A DNA stretch of 64,000 nt from Sphingorhabdus lutea (lineage in GTDB: Bacteria; Pseudomonadota; Alphaproteobacteria; Sphingomonadales; Sphingomonadaceae): the NCBI RefSeq assembly GCF_001889025.1, contig NZ_CP018154.1, positions 1,292,501-1,356,500 on the forward strand, given 5' to 3'. Positions 26,252 through 35,920 of the stretch are shown piece after piece (the stretch's first letter is position 1; the number at the start of each line of letters is the position of its first letter). The notes under the pieces are model-generated. The model did no database searches. It was given only the letters and a program-made list of their open reading frames with translations, and was not told the DNA's origin. The translations under genes were made by a program, and so were the position numbers.

Positions 26252-27988
26252 ATGTCTACTATAGTGAAAATTCAAAAAATCGCATTCATCATGGGGGTTG
26301 CAACATCTCCGCTGGTTGTTGGTCAGGCATCTGCCCAGCAATTATCCGCCGATTATTCAGGATATGTGAACCCCGCCCCATCAAATGCAGATAGCGGCGA
26401 TGACGCATCATCCAGTTCCAATTCAAAATCAACACGCAAAGGCGGCAAGAAAAGTGGCCCCCATGTTGATGTGACCCCATATTTGGAGGTAACCCAAGTC
26501 GCCTTTACCGATTTTAAAGACGGCAGCAGCGATGTTTTAACATATAGCACCATTGCCGCCGGGGTTGATGCCTCTATCCAGACAAATCGCGCAGAGGCAC
26601 AGATGAATGTGCGTTATGAACGTGTCATTGGATATGATGATGGCATTGATAGCCAAGATAATATTAGCGGCCTTGCCCGTGGCAGTTACCGTGTAAACCG
26701 CGCATTAAGTGTGGAAGCAGGCGGTATCGCGACACGCAGCCGCATTGACGGGCGCGGCGCATCGCCGACAAATATTGTCGGGTCGCCCGATAATATCAGT
26801 CAGGTTTATTCCATTTATGCCGGGCCAACATTATCAACAAATGTGGGTGAGCTTGGCGTAAATGCCGCCTATCGTGTTGGTTATACCAAATTGGAAAGCC
26901 GCGATGTGGGCACTCTGCCCAATGGACAGCAACCTATATCCGCATTTGATGATAGTGTCAGCCAAGCCGCATCGGTATCGGTGGGGATACAACCGGGCGA
27001 TTTGCCCGTCGGTTGGGCCGTGGGCGCGGGTTGGTCGCGTGAGGATGCGGGACAATTGGACCAAAGATTTGATAGCAAATATGTGCGCGGTGACATTACC
27101 GTGCCGGTCAGCCCGACCTTAGCCGTTGTTGGCGGTGTGGGATATGAAGATATAAAGGTGAGCGAGCGTGATGCGCTGCGTGATGTGAATAATGATCCGA
27201 TAAGGGGCAATGATGGCCGTTTGGTCACCGACCCTTCATCACCGCGCCTTGTCGCATATCAAAGCGATGGGATATTTTGGGATGCAGGCGTTTTATGGCG
27301 CCCCAGCAGCAGAACGTCGCTTGAGGCGCGATATGGCCGCCGTTATGACAGCGATACCTATATTGCCAGCATCAATTATCAACCAAATGCCAATGTCGGC
27401 GCGAATATCAGCGTTTATGACACGGTGACGGGTTTTGGTAATCTTATCAATGACAGCCTGTCCAATTTGCCTACTCAATTTAGCGCATATCGCAACCCTA
27501 TATCGGGTGATATTGGCGGCTGTGCATTTGGGGCAAGCGGCGGCAGCTGTTTCGGACAGGCATTGCAAAGTGCATCATCCGCAGCATTTCGTTCGCGCGG
27601 TGTGACTGGCTCGGTTGCGATGACGGATGGTGATTGGAATACGGGTGTGGCAGCAGGTTATGCACGGCGCCGGTTCCTTGCCTCCAACATTGGTGCGCAG
27701 GCAGAATTAAGCGGCAATGTGGACCAAAATTATTTTGCCTCCATATTTGTGGGCCGGACATTGGATGAAGATTCGCGCATCGAGTCCAATTTTTATGGCA
27801 ATTATTTCATTCCCGGATTTGCAGGGTCAAATGATGTCATCGCAGTGGGCGCAAATGCCGCATATTATCGTCAAATCTTTCGCGGTTTATCCGCCTCGGC
27901 TGCGGTGGGTGTAGATGCCCAACGTCAGGTAGATTTTGACAGCCAAATAACCGGTTCGGCGCTTGTCGGCCTGCGTTATAGCTTTTAA
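26252..27988 (+). CDS. outer-membrane beta-barrel protein, XrtA locus
   Basis: A 578-aa exported protein with a signal peptide ending near GQASAQQ. A short Ser/Asp/Lys-rich linker follows, then about 500 residues of alternating strands typical of a large outer-membrane barrel (BBP2-like/exosortase-associated OMP type). It ends in LVGLRYSF, with the terminal Phe expected for BAM recognition. Two cysteine pairs near GDIGGCAFGASGGSCFG may form a disulfide in a loop. It likely anchors or channels the polysaccharide. Placement between the kinase and the ATPase is typical of these loci. Confidence 0.88.
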   Translation: MSTIVKIQKIAFIMGVATSPLVVGQASAQQLSADYSGYVNPAPSNADSGDDASSSSNSKSTRKGGKKSGPHVDVTPYLEVTQVAFTDFKDGSSDVLTYSTIAAGVDASIQTNRAEAQMNVRYERVIGYDDGIDSQDNISGLARGSYRVNRALSVEAGGIATRSRIDGRGASPTNIVGSPDNISQVYSIYAGPTLSTNVGELGVNAAYRVGYTKLESRDVGTLPNGQQPISAFDDSVSQAASVSVGIQPGDLPVGWAVGAGWSREDAGQLDQRFDSKYVRGDITVPVSPTLAVVGGVGYEDIKVSERDALRDVNNDPIRGNDGRLVTDPSSPRLVAYQSDGIFWDAGVLWRPSSRTSLEARYGRRYDSDTYIASINYQPNANVGANISVYDTVTGFGNLINDSLSNLPTQFSAYRNPISGDIGGCAFGASGGSCFGQALQSASSAAFRSRGVTGSVAMTDGDWNTGVAAGYARRRFLASNIGAQAELSGNVDQNYFASIFVGRTLDEDSRIESNFYGNYFIPGFAGSNDVIAVGANAAYYRQIFRGLSASAAVGVDAQRQVDFDSQITGSALVGLRYSF

Positions 27989-28006
27989 TGTTTAGGAATA
28001 TTGAAA

Positions 28007-29239
28007 ATGTATGATCAATTTTATCAATTAAACGGTAGACCGTTTCAGCTTACCCCTGATCCTGAATTTTATTTTGAAAGCGTGACGCATCGCAAGGCAT
28101 TATCCTATTTGGGATATGGTTTGGCACAGGGCGAGGGCTTTATCGTGATAACCGGCGATGTTGGCGCGGGTAAAACCACCTTGGTCAGCCATTTAATGGC
28201 CAGCATAGATCGCCAGCGTTTAACCGCTGCGACCATTGTGACCAGCCAGCTTGACGGGCATGATATGGTGCAAATGGCGGCGGAATGTTTTGGAATTTCA
28301 ACCCAAAATAAGGATAAGGCCGCCACATTAAAGGAAATTGAGCTTTTCCTTCATGAAGAAGCACGTCATGGCCGCCGCTGCCTTTTAATTGTGGATGAGG
28401 CGCAAAATCTGCAAATATCTGCGTTGGAAGAATTGCGGATGCTTTCCAATTTTCAGCTTGGTTCATCGGCATTATTGCAAATATTCTTATTGGGTCAGCC
28501 GGAATTTCGCGACCTTATTAAAAATTCTGCCCAATTGGAACAATTGCGCCAACGCGTTATTGCCAATCATCATTTAGATCCGATGGATAGCGATGAAGTT
28601 CGCCCCTATATTGAATATCGGTTAAGCCAAGCAGGGTGGGCGGGAAATCCATCTTTTGAACAAGATAGTTTCGCGGCAATTTATGACGAAACAAATGGGG
28701 TGCCACGTAAAATAAATGCATTGATGCAGCGTGTATTGTTAATGGGCGCGGTGGAAGAATTGCATGTTATTGACGCCAATTTGGTAAGGGCGGTTGTCGC
28801 TGATATGGCAGGGCAGCCATTTGAATATGAAGCGCCCATGTCGGCCAAGGCAAGTGCCGATGAATTGGCCGCGATGCACCAATCATCCATGCAAAATGAG
28901 CATCATGATATAGAAATGGCACAAATGGCCGAAGCTGAAGAAGCAGAGGCCGAAATTGAAGTTGAAGCGAAGATTGAAGCTGAAGCGGAGATTGAAGAAG
29001 TAAATCAGGTGGTGGCAGAAAAATCCAAGCCAGCAGAGGAAATAATGGCCGCGCAAATATTGGACGCACCAGCCACGCCGCCCATAGTTTCAGCACCAAT
29101 TGACCATGCCCGATTTGACGCGATTGAAAAGAAATTGGCTGAGCAAGACGCCTTATTACGGCAATTAATGGTCGCCATGACCGATTTATTAGATAAGGAT
29201 TATCAGGAAAATCTTTCCCGTGCACATCGCGCGGCATAA
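28007..29239 (+). CDS. XrtA-associated ATPase (ExeA/GspA-like AAA)
   Basis: A 410-aa AAA ATPase of the exosortase-associated type. It starts MYDQFYQLNGRPFQLTPDPEFYF. Walker A is VITGDVGAGKTTLVSHL and Walker B CLLIVDEAQNL, and the core ends by about residue 270 (NGVPRKINALMQRVLL). A long tail follows that is rich in Glu, Ala and Ile with repeating EAEAEIE-type units, then a short helical end. The start is the ATG at 28007; a frame two codons longer would begin TTG. AGGA lies upstream. It may energise assembly of the export machinery. Confidence 0.92.
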   Translation: MYDQFYQLNGRPFQLTPDPEFYFESVTHRKALSYLGYGLAQGEGFIVITGDVGAGKTTLVSHLMASIDRQRLTAATIVTSQLDGHDMVQMAAECFGISTQNKDKAATLKEIELFLHEEARHGRRCLLIVDEAQNLQISALEELRMLSNFQLGSSALLQIFLLGQPEFRDLIKNSAQLEQLRQRVIANHHLDPMDSDEVRPYIEYRLSQAGWAGNPSFEQDSFAAIYDETNGVPRKINALMQRVLLMGAVEELHVIDANLVRAVVADMAGQPFEYEAPMSAKASADELAAMHQSSMQNEHHDIEMAQMAEAEEAEAEIEVEAKIEAEAEIEEVNQVVAEKSKPAEEIMAAQILDAPATPPIVSAPIDHARFDAIEKKLAEQDALLRQLMVAMTDLLDKDYQENLSRAHRAA

Positions 29240-29308
29240 AATCGCATAAAATTATATGCTATGATGATAATGATGCGGCTGAATATCCGCCGATATGGAG
29301 TATGATAA

Positions 29309-30169
29309 GTGCGTAATGCTATTTCCGTTGATGTGGAGGATTGGTTTCAGGTAGGGGCCTTTGAAACCACGATTTCCCGCGCCGATTGGCATGGTTTGGA
29401 ATGTCGGGTGGAACGTAATATTCACGAAATATTACAGCTATTTTCCGATCATCATGTGGTGGCGACTTTCTTTACCCTTGGCTGGATGGCAGAACGTTAC
29501 CCAAATTTAATGCGCGAAATCGCCGCTGCTGGTCATGAAATAGCCAGCCACGGATATGATCATCAGCGGGTTTTTACCATGACCCCTGATCAATTTATTG
29601 CCGATTTGCGAAAATCCCGCGCCTTGATAGAGGATGCATCGCAGGCCCGCGTGACGGGATATCGCGCACCTAGTTTCTCCATTGATGCGCGCACCCCATG
29701 GGCGCATGAAATTTTGGCGGATTTGGGATATGATTATTCCTCCAGCGTCGCGCCAATAAAACATGACCATTATGGATGGCCAGAGGCGCCGCGATTTGCC
29801 TTTCATCCTGTGGAAGGATCAAATTTTGTTGAAATTCCCGTGACCACGGCGGTGCTTGGCAGCAAAAGACTGGCCGCAGGTGGCGGCGGTTTCTTCCGGC
29901 TTTTGCCCTATCAATTTTCCAAATGGGCAATTGATCAAGTAAATGAAAAGGATGGTCGTCCCGCCATTTTATATTTCCATCCATGGGAAATTGACCCCGA
30001 TCAACCGAGGGTTGACAATGCGCCGTTAAAATCAAAGTTACGCCATTATAGCCGCCTTGACGCCATGAAGGGGAAATTGGCACGGTTGTGCGGCGCATAT
30101 GAATGGGATTTAATGCGCAATATTGCCGCTGAGCAACGCGATAATATGATAAAGAATATTGCGGCATGA
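29309..30169 (+). CDS. XrtA-associated polysaccharide deacetylase
   Basis: A 286-aa NodB-fold deacetylase of the exosortase group (DUF3473-type C-terminus). The metal and base motif is SVDVEDWFQV at residues 6-15 and the second metal motif is ASHGYDHQRV near residue 80. RAPSFSID and LYFHPWEIDPDQPR complete the set. The gene begins with GTG: no ATG fits the N-terminus, and GGAG lies eight bases upstream. It ends in an ATGA overlap with the next gene. It should deacetylate N-acetyl sugars in the nascent polymer; without a signal peptide it would act in the cytoplasm. Confidence 0.92.
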   Translation: MRNAISVDVEDWFQVGAFETTISRADWHGLECRVERNIHEILQLFSDHHVVATFFTLGWMAERYPNLMREIAAAGHEIASHGYDHQRVFTMTPDQFIADLRKSRALIEDASQARVTGYRAPSFSIDARTPWAHEILADLGYDYSSSVAPIKHDHYGWPEAPRFAFHPVEGSNFVEIPVTTAVLGSKRLAAGGGGFFRLLPYQFSKWAIDQVNEKDGRPAILYFHPWEIDPDQPRVDNAPLKSKLRHYSRLDAMKGKLARLCGAYEWDLMRNIAAEQRDNMIKNIAA

Positions 30170-31281
30170 ATATGACAAATAATATGGCCTCTTTTACACC
30201 GTTAAAAAATGTGGCGATGAAAATTTCTGTCAATATTGCCGATATTTCAGATGAAGCCATTATCGCAAAAATTGACCAATTTATTATGTCCAAACCAAAT
30301 AGCGGGCCATTTCATCGCCCCAAATGGGCTGTGGCTGTTGAACAAAGCTGCGGACATAGGGCCTATATTTTGGTCGCGCAATTGGGTGAGGAAATTTTGG
30401 GCGCATTATGCATGAACCATGTTTCATCGCCATTATTCGGATCTGCCATGGTGGCATCGGCATTTGGCGTGGATGGGGGCATATTGGCAAATGATGATAT
30501 TGTTGCGGGTGAAATTGCCGATGCTGCATGGGCATTGGTCCAAAAATTGGGCTGTCTATCAATGGAGTTTCGCGGCGGTATTTTCCCCAAAGACATAGTG
30601 GTCCGTGACGATTGGGTTTTGGATAAGGATAAGCATGCCGGATTTTCGCGGCCGATAATGGCCAATGAGGAGGCCGAATTATTGGCCATTCCGCGTAAAC
30701 AACGTGCCGAAGTGCGAAAGGCGCTGAAAAATAATTTAAACGTGAAAATTGGCAATGACGCCAAAATGGTGCAGGAACATTATACCATTTATGCACAATC
30801 GGTTCGTAATTTAGGAACGCCGGTTTTTCCCCAAAAACTATTTGTGAAAATGGCGGATTTATTTGGCGATGATTGCGATATTTTAACAGTATATCATGAT
30901 GAGATGCCCGTTGCATCAGTATTGAGTTTTTACCATAATGGCGCGGTTATGCCATATTGGGGCGGGGGAATATATGCCGCGCGGGGGTTGCGTGCCAATG
31001 ACATGATGTATTTTGCATTAATGAACCATGCCCGCAATCGGGGATGTTCAATTTTTGATTTTGGCCGATCAAAGGTCGATTCAGGCGCATATGCATTTAA
31101 GAAAAATTGGGGATTTGACCCGCTGCCATTAACATATGCGACCAAATTGGCGGATATAAGGGCAAAGCGTGATGTAAACCCGAATAGTGGTAAATATGCC
31201 CTAATGGTAAAATATTGGAAGAAATTACCTATGCCCGTGGCGAATTTTATTGGGCCATTTATTGCAAAGGGACTTGGATGA
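30166..31281 (+). CDS. FemAB-family XrtA/PEP-CTERM-associated protein
   Basis: A 371-aa FemAB-like transferase, the family that adds amino acids from tRNA or acyl groups to cell-wall precursors. Visible: GPFHRPKWAVAVEQSCGH at the N-terminal domain, RKQRAEVRKALKNNLNVKIG in the middle, and the second GNAT domain with MPVASVLSFYHNGAVMPYWGGG and IFDFGRSKVDSGAYAFKKNWGF. With the 18868 gene this gives two acyltransferases of related fold in one locus. Start and stop overlap both neighbours (ATGA on each side), implying strict co-translation. Confidence 0.9.
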   Translation: MNMTNNMASFTPLKNVAMKISVNIADISDEAIIAKIDQFIMSKPNSGPFHRPKWAVAVEQSCGHRAYILVAQLGEEILGALCMNHVSSPLFGSAMVASAFGVDGGILANDDIVAGEIADAAWALVQKLGCLSMEFRGGIFPKDIVVRDDWVLDKDKHAGFSRPIMANEEAELLAIPRKQRAEVRKALKNNLNVKIGNDAKMVQEHYTIYAQSVRNLGTPVFPQKLFVKMADLFGDDCDILTVYHDEMPVASVLSFYHNGAVMPYWGGGIYAARGLRANDMMYFALMNHARNRGCSIFDFGRSKVDSGAYAFKKNWGFDPLPLTYATKLADIRAKRDVNPNSGKYALMVKYWKKLPMPVANFIGPFIAKGLG

Positions 31282-32489
31282 CTGGCGATATTTTATTCAT
31301 ATGCCATCGCATTCCATGGCCGCCAAATCGCGGCGATAAAATAAGGTCATATCATATTTTGCATAAATTGCGCCAAATTGGCAATGTTCATTTGGCCAGT
31401 TTTTATGATGATCGTGATGATGAACAATATTTTGAAGAAGTTAGTTCGCAGCTTTCATCACATTATTTGGAATTTCGGGATAAGCCGGCATGGCGCAGCG
31501 CTGCAGAGGCGATTTTGTTCAATAAACCGATTTCATTGACCAGCTTTGCATCGAATAAGATGCAAAAATGGATTAACAACTGCATGCAAGGCAATGATAT
31601 AAAATATATTTTTATATTTTCAGGTCAAATGGCCCAATTTATAAATTTGTCCGATGCCCATCCGCCCATCATCATGGATTTTGTCGATGTGGATAGCGCG
31701 AAATTTGCCAGCTATGCCCAAGAAGGCAATCTTGTCATGCGCCATATTTATTCGCGGGAGGCAAAAAAACTTGGCACATTTGAAGCAAAGATAGCCGCGC
31801 AAGCAAAGGTGAATTTTCTGGTTAGCGAGGCCGAGGCGGCGCTATTTCGGGGGCAATTATCCGGAAAAGGCGCAAATGTCATGGCAATGGGCAATGGGAT
31901 AGACCATATATTTTTTGACCCTGAATCAAATTATCCCCATTTGGACAAAAATGAATCGCCATATATGGTGTTTACTGGCCAAATGGATTATCGGCCCAAT
32001 GTAGAGGCTGTATGCGATTTTGCACAAAATATGCTGCCCAAAATTCGTGAACAAATCCCCAATACGCAATTTGCCATTGTGGGCCGCGCGCCCACTGAAG
32101 ATGTAAGGGCGCTGTCCAAAATTGATGGTGTGGAAGTTATCGGCGCGGTAGATGATATTCGCAGCTGGCTTGCCAAGGCGGACATTATTGTTGCCCCATT
32201 GCGCACCGCAAGGGGTGTACAAAATAAGGTGTTGGAGGCAATGGCCATGGGCAAGGCGGTTTTATGTTCCGCACTGGCCGCAGAGGGTATAGACGCGCAA
32301 AATGGTGAGCATTTTATGGTGGCGAAACGGCGCGAGGATGAAGCCGATTTGGCAATAAAATTATTGCAAAATGCCCAAATGCGCGAAGAAATTGGCAGTG
32401 CGGCGCGGGCGCATGTCATTGCAACATATGATTGGTCGCCGCAGCTTGGCGTGCTGGACCAATTTATGCAGCCGGATGATATGGAATAA
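31278..32489 (+). CDS. TIGR03087-type XrtA/PEP-CTERM glycosyltransferase
   Basis: A 403-aa GT4-type (GT-B fold) glycosyltransferase. The N-terminus is MTGDILFICHRIPWPPNRGDKIRSYHIL, the marker of this exosortase-associated family. The C-terminal half carries YMVFTGQMDYRPNVEAVCDF, a PTEDVRAL segment, then RTARGVQNKVLEAMAMGKAVLCSALAAEGI, which holds the nucleotide-sugar-binding Glu. It adds a sugar to the lipid-linked repeat unit in the cytoplasm. The frame opens 63 bp earlier inside the FemAB gene, but the ATGA overlap at 31278 fits the family start. Confidence 0.92.
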   Translation: MTGDILFICHRIPWPPNRGDKIRSYHILHKLRQIGNVHLASFYDDRDDEQYFEEVSSQLSSHYLEFRDKPAWRSAAEAILFNKPISLTSFASNKMQKWINNCMQGNDIKYIFIFSGQMAQFINLSDAHPPIIMDFVDVDSAKFASYAQEGNLVMRHIYSREAKKLGTFEAKIAAQAKVNFLVSEAEAALFRGQLSGKGANVMAMGNGIDHIFFDPESNYPHLDKNESPYMVFTGQMDYRPNVEAVCDFAQNMLPKIREQIPNTQFAIVGRAPTEDVRALSKIDGVEVIGAVDDIRSWLAKADIIVAPLRTARGVQNKVLEAMAMGKAVLCSALAAEGIDAQNGEHFMVAKRREDEADLAIKLLQNAQMREEIGSAARAHVIATYDWSPQLGVLDQFMQPDDME

Positions 32490-32492
32490 ATA

Positions 32493-33998
32493 ATGACTGC
32501 CGCCCGCCATCATCATATTTTAATCGGCCTGTTCATCATTATATCGGTGTTATTCTTCCCAGATATTACCGATATGTTTGGCATATGGTGGAACAGTTCT
32601 ACCTTTAATCATTGTTTATTATTATTGCCTATTTTGGCTTGGTTATATCATCAACGGCGCGATGATTTGGCAAAAATATCCCCAAAATTTGGTTGGATTT
32701 CATTGCCATATATAACCTTGGCAGGCGCAATATGGTTAATTGGTGATGCGGCGGATTTGGCCATTGCGCGGCAATTATCGGTCATTATGATGTTTCAAGG
32801 CGCGGTTATTTTGGCATGGGGGGTAGAGCGCGGCCTTGCATTAAGTTTTCCAATTTTTTACGCATTTTTCCTGCTTCCCTTTGGGGAGGAATTTGTTGGG
32901 CCATTACAAATTATCACCGCCGATATTTGCATGTTTTTGTTAAATTTATTCGGCATTCCCGCGCATTTGGACGGCATATATATCAGCACAACATTTGGCC
33001 TATTCCGCGTGGCAGAGGCTTGTTCGGGTGTTAAATTTTTGGTCGCGATGATTGCCTATGGCGCATTGGTTGGCAATTTATGTTTTTTCAGCTGGTTTCG
33101 CCGCGCGGCATTTATGGTGGCCGCGATTATCATCTCAATTCTGGCCAATGGTGTGCGGGCATGGGGCACGATTATCATCGCCAAATATTGGGGGGCAGAG
33201 GCAGCCACCGGCATGGATCATTTGATTTTTGGATGGGTGTTTTTTGCCATTATCATTGGAATTTTAATGGCGGTAAGTTGGAAATTTTTTGACCGCAAAG
33301 TTGATGACCCACTGGTCAATCATGGACGTGTGGCAAAATATGCGGCCTATCTTCATTGGCCAAAATTATCGCCCATAACAGGTGCAATTTTAACTTCCAT
33401 TATTTTAATGACGCCAATTTCATGGTCATATTTTTCTGGGCAAAGGATGTCTGAGACCCCCGCCACCATAATATTGCCAGAAATTATCGGATGGACGCGC
33501 AGTAATGCGGCAATGGAACAGCCATGGTCGCCCATTTACCATGCACCATCGCACCGTTTGGACGGGCGATATGTGGATGAAAAGGGCAATGTAGCCGATT
33601 TGACCATCATTGTTTATGATAAACAGGCCGAGGACAGGGAATTAATTGCTTTTGGTCAAGGCGCAATTGGTGAAAACAGCATATGGTCATGGGTTGGCAC
33701 GCCATCATATCCATTTGATGCAAAGGCAGAGCGGATTATATCACAATCCGCCGACTGGCCGAGTGCGCGGCAGATTATCACATTTTACCATGTCAATGGC
33801 GTGACATCTGGCAATATATTGCAGATAAAGCTGGCGACCATGAAGGCACGGTTATTTGCGGGCAATGAACAGGCGGTGGCGATTATCATTTCGGTTGAGG
33901 AAAAAGCCGGCAGGGATAATAAACTTATATTGCAAAAATTTGTAAAGGCGCTTGGACCTATTGATAAATTGGCTATGCAAATGGCTGGCACAGGATAA
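32493..33998 (+). CDS. xrtA: exosortase A fused to an EpsI domain
   Basis: A 501-aa inner-membrane transpeptidase. The first 300 residues form the eight-helix exosortase with the catalytic set Cys177 (VAEACSGVKFL), Arg222 (LANGVRAWG) and His243 (GMDHLIFGW). Residues from about 330 on are a periplasmic EpsI-type domain (LPEIIGWTRSNAAM, then ARLFAGNEQAVAIIIS). The enzyme cuts PEP-CTERM proteins and presumably joins them to another molecule. It starts 3 bp after the glycosyltransferase stop. No PEP-CTERM tail is seen among the window's proteins, so its substrates lie elsewhere. Confidence 0.95.
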   Translation: MTAARHHHILIGLFIIISVLFFPDITDMFGIWWNSSTFNHCLLLLPILAWLYHQRRDDLAKISPKFGWISLPYITLAGAIWLIGDAADLAIARQLSVIMMFQGAVILAWGVERGLALSFPIFYAFFLLPFGEEFVGPLQIITADICMFLLNLFGIPAHLDGIYISTTFGLFRVAEACSGVKFLVAMIAYGALVGNLCFFSWFRRAAFMVAAIIISILANGVRAWGTIIIAKYWGAEAATGMDHLIFGWVFFAIIIGILMAVSWKFFDRKVDDPLVNHGRVAKYAAYLHWPKLSPITGAILTSIILMTPISWSYFSGQRMSETPATIILPEIIGWTRSNAAMEQPWSPIYHAPSHRLDGRYVDEKGNVADLTIIVYDKQAEDRELIAFGQGAIGENSIWSWVGTPSYPFDAKAERIISQSADWPSARQIITFYHVNGVTSGNILQIKLATMKARLFAGNEQAVAIIISVEEKAGRDNKLILQKFVKALGPIDKLAMQMAGTG

Positions 33999-34008
33999 GG
34001 ATGGCAAT

Positions 34009-35901
34009 ATGTGTGCGATAACAGGTATTTTCCATTTACAAACTGCAAAGCCAGTGGACCCGTCAAGGGTGCGGCGCATGGCAGACAGCATGATACATCG
34101 AGGGCCGGACGGCAGCGGCATTTGGACCGCGCCGGGCATTGGATTGGGCCATAGGCGGCTTTCCATCATTGATGTAGAGGGCAGCCCACAGCCCATGGTG
34201 GCGCATGATGAAAAATGGGCCATTTGTTTTAATGGCGAAATTTATAATTATCAGGAAATCCGCGCCGAATTGATAAAATTGGGCCATGTTTTTACCACCA
34301 GCGGCGATACAGAGGTTATTTTGCATGCATGGCGGCAATGGGGTACGGATTGCTTGTCTAAATTAAATGGCATGTTTGCCTTTGCCATTTATGATGCCGC
34401 GCAAAATCAAATGCACTTGGTGCGTGACCGATTTGGCGTAAAGCCGCTATATTATGCAGAAATCTCCGACGGTAGTGTTATTTTTGGTTCGGAATTAAAA
34501 GCATTATTGGCACATCCCGCGCTGCGCCGGAAATTGGATCATCATGCGGTGGATAGCTATATGGCATTTGGATATGTGCCCGACCATCAATGTATATTGC
34601 AGGGCGTGCAAAAACTGCCCGCCGGACATTTTTTAACATTATCATGCGGGCAGCCCATGCCAAGCCCACAAAAATGGTGGGATATTGATTTTAGCAATCG
34701 TGAAAAGGGCAGCGCGGCGGAGCTGGGCGAGGAATTATACCGTTTAATGAAACAAGGGGTGGCATCGCGCATGGTCGCCGATGTTCCCATTGGTGCTTTT
34801 CTGTCGGGCGGGGTGGATAGCTCAGCAGTGGTCGCAATGATGGCGTCATTGACCAATAGGCCAGTGACAAGTTGTTCGATTGGATTTGATGAAAAATCAT
34901 TGGATGAAAGCAATTATGCCGACATTATTGCAAAAAGATTTGCTACCGATCATCACCGCCAAATTGTGGACAGCAATCAATATGATTTAATTGACATATT
35001 GGCCGATCATTTTGACGAACCCTTTGCCGATGCGTCGGCTTTGCCAACCTATCAAGTAAGTGCATTGGCAGTAAAATCGGTAAAAGTCGCGCTGTCCGGT
35101 GATGGCGCGGATGAGGCTTTGGCGGGATATAGGCGGCAGGTTTTTTTCCATCATGAAGAAAAAGTGCGTAGCATTTTACCGCAAAATTTCCGTTCAAATA
35201 TTTTTGGACCATTGGCCAAATATTATCCAAAGGCGGATTGGGCGCCGCGTTTCCTGCGCGCGAAAAGCAGCTTTGCCGGTTTGGCGATTAGCGGGGAAGA
35301 GGCATATACAAATGCCGTGGGCGTGACGGGATATGATGCGCGGCATTTGCTTTATTCTGCCCAAATGTCAGCTACATTATCGGGGTATCGCGCCGAAACA
35401 TTTATGCATGATTTGATGGTGAATGCCCCGGCGCAAAGCGGGTTGGACCGCGCCCAATATGCCGATTTGAAAATGTGGATGCCCGGCGATATTTTGACCA
35501 AGGTGGACCGGATGAGCATGGCAGTTAGTTTAGAGGCAAGAGAGCCTTTATTGGACCATAGGATAGTTGAATTTGCCGCGCGATTGCCCGAAAATATGCG
35601 GGTGCGGGGCAAAGAAGGCAAATGGTTGATGAAAAATGTAATGCGCCGCGATTTGCCAGAGGATATTTTATATCGCCCCAAAATGGGATTTGTCACCCCG
35701 ATTAGCCAGTGGTTTAAAGGACCATTGGCGGATGAGGCAAGGGCGCTTTGCCATTCCAAAATTTTTGCTGATTTTAATTTATTTGACTCTGCGCAAATTT
35801 CCAAAATGGTGGAGCAACATATTTCCGGCATGGTCGATCATGGACGCACCATTTGGCAATTGGTGATGCTGGAAAAATCGCTTGTCCGATTATTTGGGTG
35901 A
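34009..35901 (+). CDS. XrtA/PEP-CTERM amidotransferase (asparagine synthase-like)
   Basis: A 630-aa two-domain enzyme. The glutaminase domain starts MCAITGIF, with Cys2 as nucleophile, followed by RRMADSMIHRGPDGSG, LGHRRLSIID and CFNGEIYNYQEIRAEL. The synthetase domain begins near residue 240, with the ATP-binding SGGVDSS inside VPIGAFLSGGVDSSAVVAMM, then SGDGADEALAGY and KVDRMSMAVSLEAREPLLDHRIVEFA. It likely amidates a uronic acid or another carboxyl in the polysaccharide or its modification. The frame opens 57 bp upstream within xrtA, but MCAITG fixes the start. Last gene of the rightward arm. Confidence 0.93.
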   Translation: MCAITGIFHLQTAKPVDPSRVRRMADSMIHRGPDGSGIWTAPGIGLGHRRLSIIDVEGSPQPMVAHDEKWAICFNGEIYNYQEIRAELIKLGHVFTTSGDTEVILHAWRQWGTDCLSKLNGMFAFAIYDAAQNQMHLVRDRFGVKPLYYAEISDGSVIFGSELKALLAHPALRRKLDHHAVDSYMAFGYVPDHQCILQGVQKLPAGHFLTLSCGQPMPSPQKWWDIDFSNREKGSAAELGEELYRLMKQGVASRMVADVPIGAFLSGGVDSSAVVAMMASLTNRPVTSCSIGFDEKSLDESNYADIIAKRFATDHHRQIVDSNQYDLIDILADHFDEPFADASALPTYQVSALAVKSVKVALSGDGADEALAGYRRQVFFHHEEKVRSILPQNFRSNIFGPLAKYYPKADWAPRFLRAKSSFAGLAISGEEAYTNAVGVTGYDARHLLYSAQMSATLSGYRAETFMHDLMVNAPAQSGLDRAQYADLKMWMPGDILTKVDRMSMAVSLEAREPLLDHRIVEFAARLPENMRVRGKEGKWLMKNVMRRDLPEDILYRPKMGFVTPISQWFKGPLADEARALCHSKIFADFNLFDSAQISKMVEQHISGMVDHGRTIWQLVMLEKSLVRLFG

Positions 35902-35920
35902 TCTTACCCACAGCTTGCCA

